Shown here in pieces: positions 34,637 through 43,139 of a stretch of 64,000 nt of DNA. Numbering within the stretch: position 1 is the stretch's first letter; every line of letters starts with the position of its first letter. The stretch is from positions 1,330-65,329 of the forward strand of contig NZ_KB891831.1 in assembly GCF_000373565.1 (NCBI RefSeq). The letters run 5' to 3'. The notes beneath the pieces are model-generated. The model made no database searches, was not told where the DNA came from, and saw nothing but the letters and a program-made list of their open reading frames with translations. The translations under genes were made by a program, and so were the position numbers. This DNA is from Streptomyces sp. HmicA12 (GTDB lineage Bacteria > Actinomycetota > Actinomycetes > Streptomycetales > Streptomycetaceae).

Positions 34637-36646
34637 ATGGTGACACGAAGAAACCTCCTGCAGACCGGTGGAGCGGCCCTGGCCGCCGGGGCCTTCGGGA
34701 TCTCCCTGCCGGGCCGGGCCTCGGCCGCCGAGCGCACCTCGGCGGCCCGGCTGCTCCCGTCCTTCGGCCGCCCGACCCGGCTCGACGTCGCCGACGTCGG
34801 CGCCCTGAACGGTGACGACCAGCTTCTGCTGACGACCCTCCAGGGGACGGTGAACCGCGGCGGACCGCGCCTGTACTTCAACTTCGACGACGGCGCGGCG
34901 GACCGCCGGTGGCTGTCGAGCACCGGCGCGTCGATCACCCGTCACGACAACGCCCTTGATCTCCTGGGCCGTTACCGTGACCGGGTGCGGGGCGCGATCC
35001 TGGTCGATCCCGATGTGCCCGACTCCGTGAACGTCGCCACCACGCTCGCCGGGCTCAAGGACGGGGTCGCCGCGACCGCCGAACAGGCCGACGCCCACGG
35101 CCTCAAGACCCTGATGGACCTGCGCGGCCGGTTCGACCCCGCCGACGTCGAGGGTGTCTACCGCTGGCAGCTCGACCAGCTCTTCCCGCACTGCAGCCAT
35201 GCGCTGCTGGCCGGCCTGCCACCGACCCGGACCGTCAGCGTGAGCGGCGTCACATGGCGGGAGGTGGCCCGCGAGACCGAACGGATCCGCGACATCTCCA
35301 ACCGCAAGGTGCGCACGCTCGACCTGAGCCCCGAACTGGGCGGTGACAACGATGTCTACGTGCGCTTCCAGGACTCCTTCGGCGACGACGGGTGGGGTGC
35401 GTCCGTCGGATCCGTCAAGGTCACGGCGGACGGCAAGGAGATCGTCGCCTTCACGCCCGGCACGGACGCCGAGAAGCCGTATCTGTTCGACGGTCTCAAC
35501 TCCTCCCTCGGCGACAAGTCGAACCGCTTCGCCGACGGCGGCGGCTACTTCGTCTATCACTTCAAGGCCCCGGCGGGCACCAAGAAACTCACGGTCGACG
35601 TCGACCTGTGGAACCAGTTCCTGGTGACCGCCACCGCCACGGCGCCCACCCGCGTCGAGCCCTTCCCCTACTTCCGGGACTACGTGGTGGCGAGCCGGGC
35701 CATGGTGCTGTGGCTCCCGCCGTCCGGCGACACCGGCAAGCTGCTCGACGAGACCCTCACGCGCCTCGCGCCCACGACCCCGTACACCGGCTGGTTCCCC
35801 AACGACGTGGCCGGCGAGTGGGGCGGAGTGGACCGTGCCTCGCAGCACGGTGTGGAGGTCGTCGCCGCCGACTTCTACATGAACGGCACCGTGCACGCCG
35901 GTGTCCCCGCCAAGATCTCCGATCGGGTGCCGAAGCGGCCGAGGAGCACGCTGCGCAACCGGGTGTACGTCACGTTCACCGTCGGCGAGGGCGACAACAT
36001 CCAGTACTGCCAGCGCCGGATGCGCGACATCTGGGACGACCCCAAGCGCGGAGAGGTGCCGGTCAACTGGACGGTCAGCCCGCTGCTCGCCGACATCGGG
36101 CCGGCCCAACTCGCTTACTACCAGCGCACGGCCACCGCCAACGACCTGCTCGTCTGCGGCCCTTCCGGCGCGGGGTACACGTACCCGGAGTCGTGGCCGA
36201 AGGACGCGCTGGACGCGTACACCGCGCTGACGGGACGCTATATGCGCCGCACGGGCATGGACCTCGCGTACGCCTACAACCCGCGCAACGCCGCCAACGA
36301 CGGCTGGATACCGTTCGACGAGCGCGTCATGGCGTCCTACCGGAAGAACACACCGCTGCGGGGCGTCATCCAGTCCTGGGAGACCGGCGATCTGCAGGCT
36401 CGCCCGGCCGGTATCCCGGTCATCGGCAACTTCTATCCGCAGGGCAAGGGCGCGGACTTCCGCGACGCGCTGCTGGAGCTCGTCGAGGGGCGCGACACCG
36501 ACCGGCCGATGTTCGTGGCCGCCGCGATCAACGCGTGGAGCTGGACCCCGAGCGACATCGCCGATCTGGCGAAGCTGCTGGACGATCCGTTCGAGGTCGT
36601 GCGCGGTGACGTGTTCTTCGACCTGCTCGACCGCAGCTACGACTGA
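34637..36646 (+). CDS. GxGYxYP-family putative glycoside hydrolase, Tat-secreted
   Basis: 669 residues. The N-terminus RRNLLQTGGAALAAGAFG is a twin-arginine signal with a cleavage site near residue 31. The mature protein holds the family motif GAGYTYP (residues 511-517, within LLVCGPSGAGYTYPESW) and an N-terminal domain before it. GxGYxYP proteins are predicted carbohydrate-active enzymes of unknown activity. The ATG at 34637 follows GAGGAG. It is divergent from the GH38 gene and shares its operator region. Being exported, it could make the first cut that feeds the importers. Confidence 0.85.
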   Translation: MVTRRNLLQTGGAALAAGAFGISLPGRASAAERTSAARLLPSFGRPTRLDVADVGALNGDDQLLLTTLQGTVNRGGPRLYFNFDDGAADRRWLSSTGASITRHDNALDLLGRYRDRVRGAILVDPDVPDSVNVATTLAGLKDGVAATAEQADAHGLKTLMDLRGRFDPADVEGVYRWQLDQLFPHCSHALLAGLPPTRTVSVSGVTWREVARETERIRDISNRKVRTLDLSPELGGDNDVYVRFQDSFGDDGWGASVGSVKVTADGKEIVAFTPGTDAEKPYLFDGLNSSLGDKSNRFADGGGYFVYHFKAPAGTKKLTVDVDLWNQFLVTATATAPTRVEPFPYFRDYVVASRAMVLWLPPSGDTGKLLDETLTRLAPTTPYTGWFPNDVAGEWGGVDRASQHGVEVVAADFYMNGTVHAGVPAKISDRVPKRPRSTLRNRVYVTFTVGEGDNIQYCQRRMRDIWDDPKRGEVPVNWTVSPLLADIGPAQLAYYQRTATANDLLVCGPSGAGYTYPESWPKDALDAYTALTGRYMRRTGMDLAYAYNPRNAANDGWIPFDERVMASYRKNTPLRGVIQSWETGDLQARPAGIPVIGNFYPQGKGADFRDALLELVEGRDTDRPMFVAAAINAWSWTPSDIADLAKLLDDPFEVVRGDVFFDLLDRSYD

Positions 36647-36652
36647 GCGGGC

Positions 36653-36696
36653 GGCACGTCCGCGCCGGCGGAGTGTCCCGTCGGCGCGGACGTGCC
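36653..36696. terminator. Strong hairpin between convergent GxGYxYP and GH2 genes
   Basis: A perfect 15-bp stem (GGCACGTCCGCGCCG and its complement) with a 14-nt loop between the two stop codons. Confidence 0.75.
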
Positions 36697-36700
36697 GGGT

Positions 36701-38563
36701 TCAGCGGCCGTCCCCCTCGATGGCGGCGGGCCTGAGCTGGGCGGCGCGGACGCGGGACACGTCGAGCTTCTCGGAACGGTCGAAGCGGTAGATGCCGTTC
36801 TGCTCCTGGAACACGTCGGTCAGCTGCGTGTAGCAGTACCCGAACATGTCCGGGTCGTCCAGGAGCACCCCGGTGAGACCGGCGAAGCGGTGGTGGAACT
36901 CCGCCTCGTCGCGGGGCCGTTGACCGTACCCCCACGAGACGTCGCGGTCCTCGCCCGCGGCCTGTACCTCGTCGGGGTTCCACCAGATGCCGCCGAACTC
37001 GCTGCAGAAATAGGGCTGTCCGCGGTAGGGAACGGACCAGGTGGCGTCCGGTGCCTCGTCCTGCGGGTTGACGAACGGCTTGTCCTCGGCGAGGCCGCTC
37101 ATCAACTTGCCGAAGATTTCCGGGTTCTGCTCGTAGCAGTGCGAGTCGTAGATGTCCGTCTCCGGTACGCGGTGCGCGTAGCCGGAGGTGTCGAGGACGG
37201 GGCGTGTGGTGTCGGCGGCCTTGGTGGCGAGGAACATCGCCCGGGTGACGTCGTCGAGGACGCTCTGCCGGTCCGAGAGTCTCTGGCGAGTCTCGTTGAG
37301 CGGGCACCAGCCGATGATCGACGGGTGGGAGTAGTCGCGTTCGACGGCCTCCAGCCACTGCGCCACGAAGCCGCTGGTCGGCTGCTGGTTGTCCGTGCTC
37401 ACGGGTCCCGTGCTCGCGCCCCAGTCGCCGAACTCACCCCATACGAGGTAGCCGAGGCGGTCGGCGTGGTGCAGGAAGCGCTCCTCGAAGACCTTCTGGT
37501 GCAGGCGGGCTCCGTTGAAGCCCGCGGCGAGGGAGAGTTCGATGTCGCGGACGAGCGCGGCGTCGTCGGGGGCCGTCATCAGGCCGTCCGGGTACCAGCC
37601 CTGGTCCAGGACGAGGCGCTGGAAGACCGGCTCGCCGTTGAGCAGGACCCGCTTGCCGTCGACGGTGACCGAGCGCAGTCCCGCCGTGCACACCGCCGCG
37701 TCGACGACCACGCCGGAGGCGTCCACGACGTCGAGGTGGATCTCGTACAGGTGCGGGTCCCGCGGTGACCAACTCCTGCGCCGGTCCTGCGGAACGGGCA
37801 GGACCAGGCGTGGTGCGAGGTCGAGGTGGGCGGCGACCGAGGCCTCGGCCACGGTGCCCTGTGCGTCGGTGAGGCGGGCACGGACGTGGTGGCCGGTCCG
37901 GCTTCCGGACAGCGGGAGTTCGAGGTGGAAGCAGCCCGCGGCCAGGTCGGGGGTGATGCGGGGGCGTCCGAGGTGGGTGTCGGCCACCGGTTCCATCCAG
38001 ACCGTCTGCCAGATCCCTGTCGTCCGGGTGTACAGGCAGCTGTAGTTGGCGTAGTGGTCCGACTGCTTGCCGCGCGCCTGCGGGCCGGTGGCGCTGTCCC
38101 GGGCGCGTACCACGATCGTGGCGTCCTCGCCGGGCCGCACCACCTCGCCCAGATCGGCGCTGAACGAGGTGAAACCGCCGCTGTGCCGAGCCACTTCGTG
38201 CCCGTCGACCCACACCGTCGCGTCGTGGTCCACGGCACCGAAGTGCAGCACGGGCCTGCGCCCGGCCCACTCGGCGGGCACCCGCACGGTGCGCCGGTAC
38301 CAGACGGCGGCGTGGAAGTCCGTGTCGCCGATGCCGGAGAGCTCCGACTCCGGGCAGAACGGGACGGTGATCCGGTCGGGCAACTCGGCGTCCACCAGGC
38401 CGCGTTCGAGGCCACTGTCGCCGGGATCCCGGGCGAACTGCCACGAGCCGTTGAGGTTGAGCCAGTCCGCGCGGACGAATCCGGGGCGCGGGTACTCCGG
38501 GCGGGGAAGGTCCTGCGCGGCGGTCGGGTCGCCGGGCACGGGCTGCGGACTGGACGAGGCCAT
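36701..38563 (-). CDS. GH2-family glycosidase, copy 2
   Basis: 620 residues, closely matching GH2 copy 1 along its whole length. Shared blocks include LPRPEYPRPGFVRADWLNLN (copy 1 has REDW), DRITVPFCPESELSGIGDTDF and the barrel. The likely catalytic residues are in GWCPLNETRQ and FCSEFGGIWW. There is no signal peptide, so it is cytoplasmic. Unlike copy 1, it sits behind a LacI-type operator (38630-38645) and next to lacI. Two isozymes under different control could let the cell use related substrates under different signals. The ATG at 38563 is used. Confidence 0.88.
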   Translation of the reverse strand: MASSSPQPVPGDPTAAQDLPRPEYPRPGFVRADWLNLNGSWQFARDPGDSGLERGLVDAELPDRITVPFCPESELSGIGDTDFHAAVWYRRTVRVPAEWAGRRPVLHFGAVDHDATVWVDGHEVARHSGGFTSFSADLGEVVRPGEDATIVVRARDSATGPQARGKQSDHYANYSCLYTRTTGIWQTVWMEPVADTHLGRPRITPDLAAGCFHLELPLSGSRTGHHVRARLTDAQGTVAEASVAAHLDLAPRLVLPVPQDRRRSWSPRDPHLYEIHLDVVDASGVVVDAAVCTAGLRSVTVDGKRVLLNGEPVFQRLVLDQGWYPDGLMTAPDDAALVRDIELSLAAGFNGARLHQKVFEERFLHHADRLGYLVWGEFGDWGASTGPVSTDNQQPTSGFVAQWLEAVERDYSHPSIIGWCPLNETRQRLSDRQSVLDDVTRAMFLATKAADTTRPVLDTSGYAHRVPETDIYDSHCYEQNPEIFGKLMSGLAEDKPFVNPQDEAPDATWSVPYRGQPYFCSEFGGIWWNPDEVQAAGEDRDVSWGYGQRPRDEAEFHHRFAGLTGVLLDDPDMFGYCYTQLTDVFQEQNGIYRFDRSEKLDVSRVRAAQLRPAAIEGDGR

Positions 38564-38629
38564 GCGCTCTCCTGGGTCGTCGTGACGGCTGCGTCGGGGT
38601 GTGTGGTGCGCCAGCCATCACAGCATCGA

Positions 38630-38645
38630 TTTACACCGCTGTAAA
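38630..38645. promoter_or_regulatory. LacI-type operator, site 2
   Basis: TTTACACCGCTGTAAA, one base from a perfect palindrome. It lies between lacI and GH2 copy 2, 67 bp before the GH2 start. Confidence 0.75.
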
Positions 38646-38686
38646 CGAGAACCGGCGAACAGCACGGATCCCGGCCCGAACTCCGT

Positions 38687-39703
38687 TCACCCGGTCGGCT
38701 GCGGCGCGCTCTCCCGTACGACCAGCGAGTGCGCGACGATCTCGTGCCGCCCCAGGCCGTCGAAGCCCTCGATGCGCTCGATCAGCAAGTCCAGTGCACG
38801 CCGGGCGAGTTCGGCCTCGTCGGCCCGTACGCAGGTCAGGCTCGGGCGTATCGCCGACGCGAGGGTGCTGTCGTCCCAGCCGGTGACGGCGACGTCCTCC
38901 GGCACCCGCAGGCCCCGCTCCGCCAGGGCGCGCAGGGCGCCCAACGCGGCCAGGTCGTCGCGGCAGAAGACGGCGTCCGGTGCCATCCCGTCGTCGAGGG
39001 CGGCCCCGAGCGCCTGCGCGGCGGAGTGCGCGTTGGCCACCTGGCCGGTGACGATCAGGGAGCTGTCGACCGGAAGTCCACAGGATTCCAGGCCCTGTTG
39101 GTAGCCGATGAGGCGCTGCTGGGACGTCTCGCTCGGCGCCGACGGCTCGGCGCACAGGTAGGCGATGCGGCGGCGCCCCAGGGCCGCGAGATGCTCCACG
39201 ACCTGCACCGCCGCGCCGATGTTGTCGATCCGTACGTGGTCGACGCTGAGCGGCGCGGTGCTCTCGCCCAGGAGCACGACCGGGACCCCCCTGCGGTGCT
39301 GGGCGATCTCCGTGGAGTTCAGCCAGGCGGGCTGCAGGAGCACGCCGTCGACGACGCCCGCCTCCTGCGCCGACAGGAGGGCTCGCTCGACCTCCGGGGC
39401 GCCGCCCGACTCCTCCAGCAGCAGCCGGTATCCGCGCTCCGCCGCTGCCCGCGAAAGGACGTGGGCGAGTTCGGCGAAGTAGGGAATCCGCAGGTCGGGG
39501 AAGGCGAGCGCGATCATGCCGGTGCGGCCGGTGGCGAGGTTGCGGCCGCGCAGGTTGGGCCGGTACCCCAGCTCGTCGATGGCCTGCTGGACACGGGCGC
39601 GCGTGCTCTCGCGGACGTGGACATAGCCGTTGACGACGTTCGAGACCGTCTTCGTCGAGACGCCGGCGTGCTGGGCGACATCGCTCAGGCGGACATTGGG
39701 CAC
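38687..39703 (-). CDS. LacI-family transcriptional regulator
   Basis: 338 residues. The N-terminal LacI HTH is VRLSDVAQHAGVSTKTVSNVVNGYVHVRESTRARV with the hinge ELGYRPNLRGRNLATGRTGMIAL. A periplasmic-binding-like effector domain follows, with AVFCRDDLAALGALRALAERGLRVPEDVAVTGWDD near the end. It binds a sugar and represses its targets. The GTG at 39703 has AGGAGG ~5 nt upstream. The three matching operators at 34398, 38630 and 39837 are the expected targets. Confidence 0.93.
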   Translation of the reverse strand: MPNVRLSDVAQHAGVSTKTVSNVVNGYVHVRESTRARVQQAIDELGYRPNLRGRNLATGRTGMIALAFPDLRIPYFAELAHVLSRAAAERGYRLLLEESGGAPEVERALLSAQEAGVVDGVLLQPAWLNSTEIAQHRRGVPVVLLGESTAPLSVDHVRIDNIGAAVQVVEHLAALGRRRIAYLCAEPSAPSETSQQRLIGYQQGLESCGLPVDSSLIVTGQVANAHSAAQALGAALDDGMAPDAVFCRDDLAALGALRALAERGLRVPEDVAVTGWDDSTLASAIRPSLTCVRADEAELARRALDLLIERIEGFDGLGRHEIVAHSLVVRESAPQPTG

Positions 39704-39824
39704 TTCGCCTCCTGGTGGGGTGACACGGGCTCCGCGCCTGGTGGGACGCTCCGCCGACTGCGCGCCGACCCTACCGCCGGGCAACGGGCCCCGGACAGGC
39801 CGATGGAGAGTGCGTGAAGGGTGG

Positions 39825-39854
39825 TTGACACTCAAATTTACAGCGCTGTAAGTT
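39825..39854 (+). promoter_or_regulatory. Promoter of the third importer with LacI-type operator (site 3)
   Basis: TTGACA (39825-39830), 18 bases, TAAGTT (39849-39854). The operator TTTACAGCGCTGTAAG (39837-39852) fills the spacer and overlaps the -10, the classic place for repression. Confidence 0.75.
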
Positions 39855-39924
39855 CGCCGCGCTCTGCTCGTAACAGGTTCACGCGCCCTGAGGACGCGTG
39901 ACACGAACCTCAGGAGGCGACGAG

Positions 39925-41235
39925 GTGACGATCGGACCAGAGCGTGCCGTGATCCGGGGTGCCCGCGGTCCGAGCCGGCGCGGCGTCGTCGCGGCGGCCG
40001 GAGCCGGAGCCGCGCTCGGCGCGCTGGGACTCACCGGCTGCGGAGGCGCCGCGGCCGGGCAGTCCCGGACCACCATGCGCTTCTATCTGCAGAAACGGGA
40101 GGTCATCGCCTACTTCGACAAGGTGCTGCGGAAGTTCGAGCGCCGTCGGCCCGGAATCCGGGTGGTGCACGACACGACGGACGCCATCGCGCCGCAGTTC
40201 GTCCGCGCCGAACCAGCGGACGTGGGCTGCTTCAACAACAATCTGGAACTGGCCCGGTACGTCGAACGCGGCGTGCTCTCCGACGTGTCGGACCGGCCCG
40301 CGGCCCGCCGCATCACCGGCAGCGTGGCCCGGCTGGCCGAGCAGTACGCGACGTACCCGGGGCGCACGAGCGTCCTGCCGTACTCGCTGGCCGCCGCCGG
40401 GGTCATCTACAACAAGCGGATCTTCGCCGAGCACCGCCTGCCGGTGCCGACGACGTGGTCCGAATTCCTCGACGTATGCAAGGAGTTGCAGGCTGCGAAG
40501 ATCGTTCCGATCTACGCGACCAACAAGGAGGTCTGGACGGTCTGGCAGGGACTGTTCGACTACTGCGCCGGAGGGCTCGTCGACACGGCGTCGTTCTTCC
40601 GCAGACTGCAGGATCAGGGCACCGACGTCGGACCGTCCTCGCCCGTCTCGTTCCAGCAGGACTTCGCCGAGGCCATGGACCGGGCGCGTACGCTCACGAA
40701 GTTCTTCAACCGGGACGCGTCCACCCGCTCGTACCCCGACGGGAACCTCGCCTTCGGCAAGGGTCGCGCGGCCATGTATCTCCAGGGCCCCTGGGCGCTG
40801 ACCCAGATCGCCGCGGTCGATCCGCACCTGGACATCGGCACCTTCCCGCTGCCGGTGACGGAGCGGGCCGCCGACCGCAAGGCACGCGTCAACATCGACC
40901 TGGCCCTGTGGATCCCGACCGACGCCGACCACCCGGACGAGGCCAAGGAGCTGGTCGACTTCCTGATGCGGCCGGAGATCATCGACGCGTACAACCGGGA
41001 CAACCTCGCGTACGGCGTCACCAAGGACGCCCCGGCGGCGAAGGACCCGCGCCTGTCCGGGCTTCAGCCCTATGTCGACTCGGCGGCCTTCTATCTGGGG
41101 GCGGGCACCTTCGTGCCGCCCTCGATCCCGCTCGGCAACTACCTGCAGAGCGCCATCGCCACCGGCGACTTCGACGCGATGCTCCGGCAACTCGACGCCG
41201 ACTGGCGGCGGATCGCGATCCGCACCTCGGCGTAG
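39925..41235 (+). CDS. Sugar ABC transporter substrate-binding lipoprotein, system 3
   Basis: 436 residues. A twin-arginine-type lipoprotein signal (SRRGVVAAAGAGAALGALGLTGC) ends at Cys ~39. The CUT1-type binding protein body includes TMRFYLQKREVIAYFDKVL and MYLQGPWALTQIA. The GTG at 39925 was chosen over 39898 because AGGAGG (39912-39917) sits 7 nt upstream. It starts the LacI-controlled rightward operon of importer plus GH31. Confidence 0.92.
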   Translation: MTIGPERAVIRGARGPSRRGVVAAAGAGAALGALGLTGCGGAAAGQSRTTMRFYLQKREVIAYFDKVLRKFERRRPGIRVVHDTTDAIAPQFVRAEPADVGCFNNNLELARYVERGVLSDVSDRPAARRITGSVARLAEQYATYPGRTSVLPYSLAAAGVIYNKRIFAEHRLPVPTTWSEFLDVCKELQAAKIVPIYATNKEVWTVWQGLFDYCAGGLVDTASFFRRLQDQGTDVGPSSPVSFQQDFAEAMDRARTLTKFFNRDASTRSYPDGNLAFGKGRAAMYLQGPWALTQIAAVDPHLDIGTFPLPVTERAADRKARVNIDLALWIPTDADHPDEAKELVDFLMRPEIIDAYNRDNLAYGVTKDAPAAKDPRLSGLQPYVDSAAFYLGAGTFVPPSIPLGNYLQSAIATGDFDAMLRQLDADWRRIAIRTSA

Positions 41236-41298
41236 CCCCACCGACCCCGCGCGCACCGCTCCGCATCGCGCCGTAGTGCACCGCATCGAGGAGACCTC

Positions 41299-42219
41299 AT
41301 GGCTGTGCCTCACCCTGTCCCATCAGGTGCGTCCGCCGCGCCGCCCGCCCCACGGCGGCGCCGTGTCGAGCCCCTCTACTACTGGTTCCTGCTGCCGACT
41401 CTCCTGCTGTTCACCGCACTTGTGCTGGGCCCTGCCCTGGTCGGCATCTTCTACAGCTTCACCGACTACGTCGGCTTCGGTACCTGGCGGTTCACCGGCC
41501 TGACGAACTACCTGGCGCTCTTCTCCGACCCGTCCATCTGGGACTCGTACAAGTTCACCCTCGGGTTCGCCGTGGTGACCGTGGTCCTCGCGCAGAGTGT
41601 CGCCCTGGGTCTCGCGCTCGGCCTGACGAGCCGCATCCGGTTCCTGACGGCGCTGCGGAGCATCTTCGTCATCCCGATGGTGATCTCCGGGATCGTCGTC
41701 GCGTACGTCTTCAACTACCTCTTCTCCAACTCCCTTCCCGCCCTTGCCTCTTCGATCGGATTCGGGCCGCTGGAGCAGAGCATCCTGGGCAATCCGGATC
41801 TCGCCTGGATCGCCATCGTGATCGTCTCCGCGTGGCAGACGATTCCGGGCGCCCTGCTCATCTACATCGCCGGCCTGCTGTCGATCCCCGGCGAGCTGTA
41901 CGAGGCGGCCGCCATCGACGGGGCATCGGCCTGGCGCAGGTTCCGGTCGATCACGCTGCCCCTGGTCTCCGGGTACCTCGTCATCAACACGATCCTCGGG
42001 GTCAAGGGCTATCTGAACGCCTACGACATCATCGTCGGCCTCACGGACGGCGGGCCCGGAACAGCGACGTACAGCGTCGCCAAGACGATCTTCCTCGGCT
42101 ACACGGGCGGCGACTACGCCTACCAGATGGCCAATGCCACGATCTTCTTCGTGCTCACCGTCGCGGTGTCCCTGCTGCAACTCCTGGCCACCCGAGGAAG
42201 GGGCCTGAGGCTGTCATGA
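41299..42219 (+). CDS. Sugar ABC transporter permease (MalF-type), system 3
   Basis: 306 residues, six membrane helices after a basic N-terminus. EAA motif: YEAAAIDGASAWRRFRSITLPL. It follows the binding protein by 63 bp and its stop overlaps the next permease start (ATGA). Confidence 0.92.
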   Translation: MAVPHPVPSGASAAPPAPRRRRVEPLYYWFLLPTLLLFTALVLGPALVGIFYSFTDYVGFGTWRFTGLTNYLALFSDPSIWDSYKFTLGFAVVTVVLAQSVALGLALGLTSRIRFLTALRSIFVIPMVISGIVVAYVFNYLFSNSLPALASSIGFGPLEQSILGNPDLAWIAIVIVSAWQTIPGALLIYIAGLLSIPGELYEAAAIDGASAWRRFRSITLPLVSGYLVINTILGVKGYLNAYDIIVGLTDGGPGTATYSVAKTIFLGYTGGDYAYQMANATIFFVLTVAVSLLQLLATRGRGLRLS

Positions 42220-43139
42220 CCACCACCCTCCCGCAGACCGAACAGTCCGAGCAGCCTCGGCGCGCACGGCACACACCGCCGCTGCGCCAGGCCGTCACCC
42301 GGGTCCGCCGCCGAAGCGGCGACGCCCCGAACCGGCCGGTCACCCTGCTTCTCATGGTCGCCGCGCTCGCGGTCCTGATTCCGCTGTACGTCACGGTCGC
42401 CATGGCCCTCAAATCGCCCTCCCAGGCAGCGGACGGCAATGCCTTCTCGCTGCCGTGGCCGATCGACCTGAGCAGCTTCGCCGACGCCTGGCGCATCACG
42501 CACTTCCCGGTCTCGTTCACGATCTCCGTGGCCGTCGCGGCGGCCAGTGTCCTCGGGACGCTCGCGCTCAGCTCGCTCGCCGCGTACGCCATCGCCCGCA
42601 ACTGGGACCGGCGCCTGTTCCGCTGGTCGTTCTTCTATCTGCTGGGCGCGATGTTCCTGCCGTTCCCGGTGGTGGCGCTGCCGCAGATCAAGCTCACCGC
42701 GATGCTGAGCATCGACAGTCCGGTGGGGGTCGCTCTGCTGCACATCGTGTTCCAGCTGTCGTTCAGCGTGCTCCTGTACACCGCCTACCTGCGCTCGGTC
42801 CCGATGGAGCTGGAGGAGAGCGCCCGCATGGACGGGGCCACCACCTGGCAGATCTTCCGGCGCATCATCGTCCCGCTGCTCGGGCCGATGAACGCGACCG
42901 TCGGCATCTTCGCGTTCCTCGCCTCGTGGAACGACTTCATGCTGCCCTCGCTGATCACGTCGGATCCGGGGCAGCAGGTCCTGCCGGTCCTGCAGAACAT
43001 CTTCCAGAGCAAGTTCGACACCAACTACAACATCGCCTTCGCCTCGTACCTCATGGCGATGGCGCCGACCGTACTCGTCTACCTGTTCTCCCAGCGCTGG
43101 GTGATCAGCGGAGTGACTCAAGGGGCAGTCAAGCAATGA
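42216..43139 (+). CDS. Sugar ABC transporter permease (MalG-type), system 3
   Basis: 307 residues, six membrane helices. EAA motif: EESARMDGATTWQIFRRIIVPLL. Start and stop overlap both neighbours (ATGA), coupling it to the other permease and to the GH31 enzyme. Confidence 0.92.
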   Translation: MTTTLPQTEQSEQPRRARHTPPLRQAVTRVRRRSGDAPNRPVTLLLMVAALAVLIPLYVTVAMALKSPSQAADGNAFSLPWPIDLSSFADAWRITHFPVSFTISVAVAAASVLGTLALSSLAAYAIARNWDRRLFRWSFFYLLGAMFLPFPVVALPQIKLTAMLSIDSPVGVALLHIVFQLSFSVLLYTAYLRSVPMELEESARMDGATTWQIFRRIIVPLLGPMNATVGIFAFLASWNDFMLPSLITSDPGQQVLPVLQNIFQSKFDTNYNIAFASYLMAMAPTVLVYLFSQRWVISGVTQGAVKQ

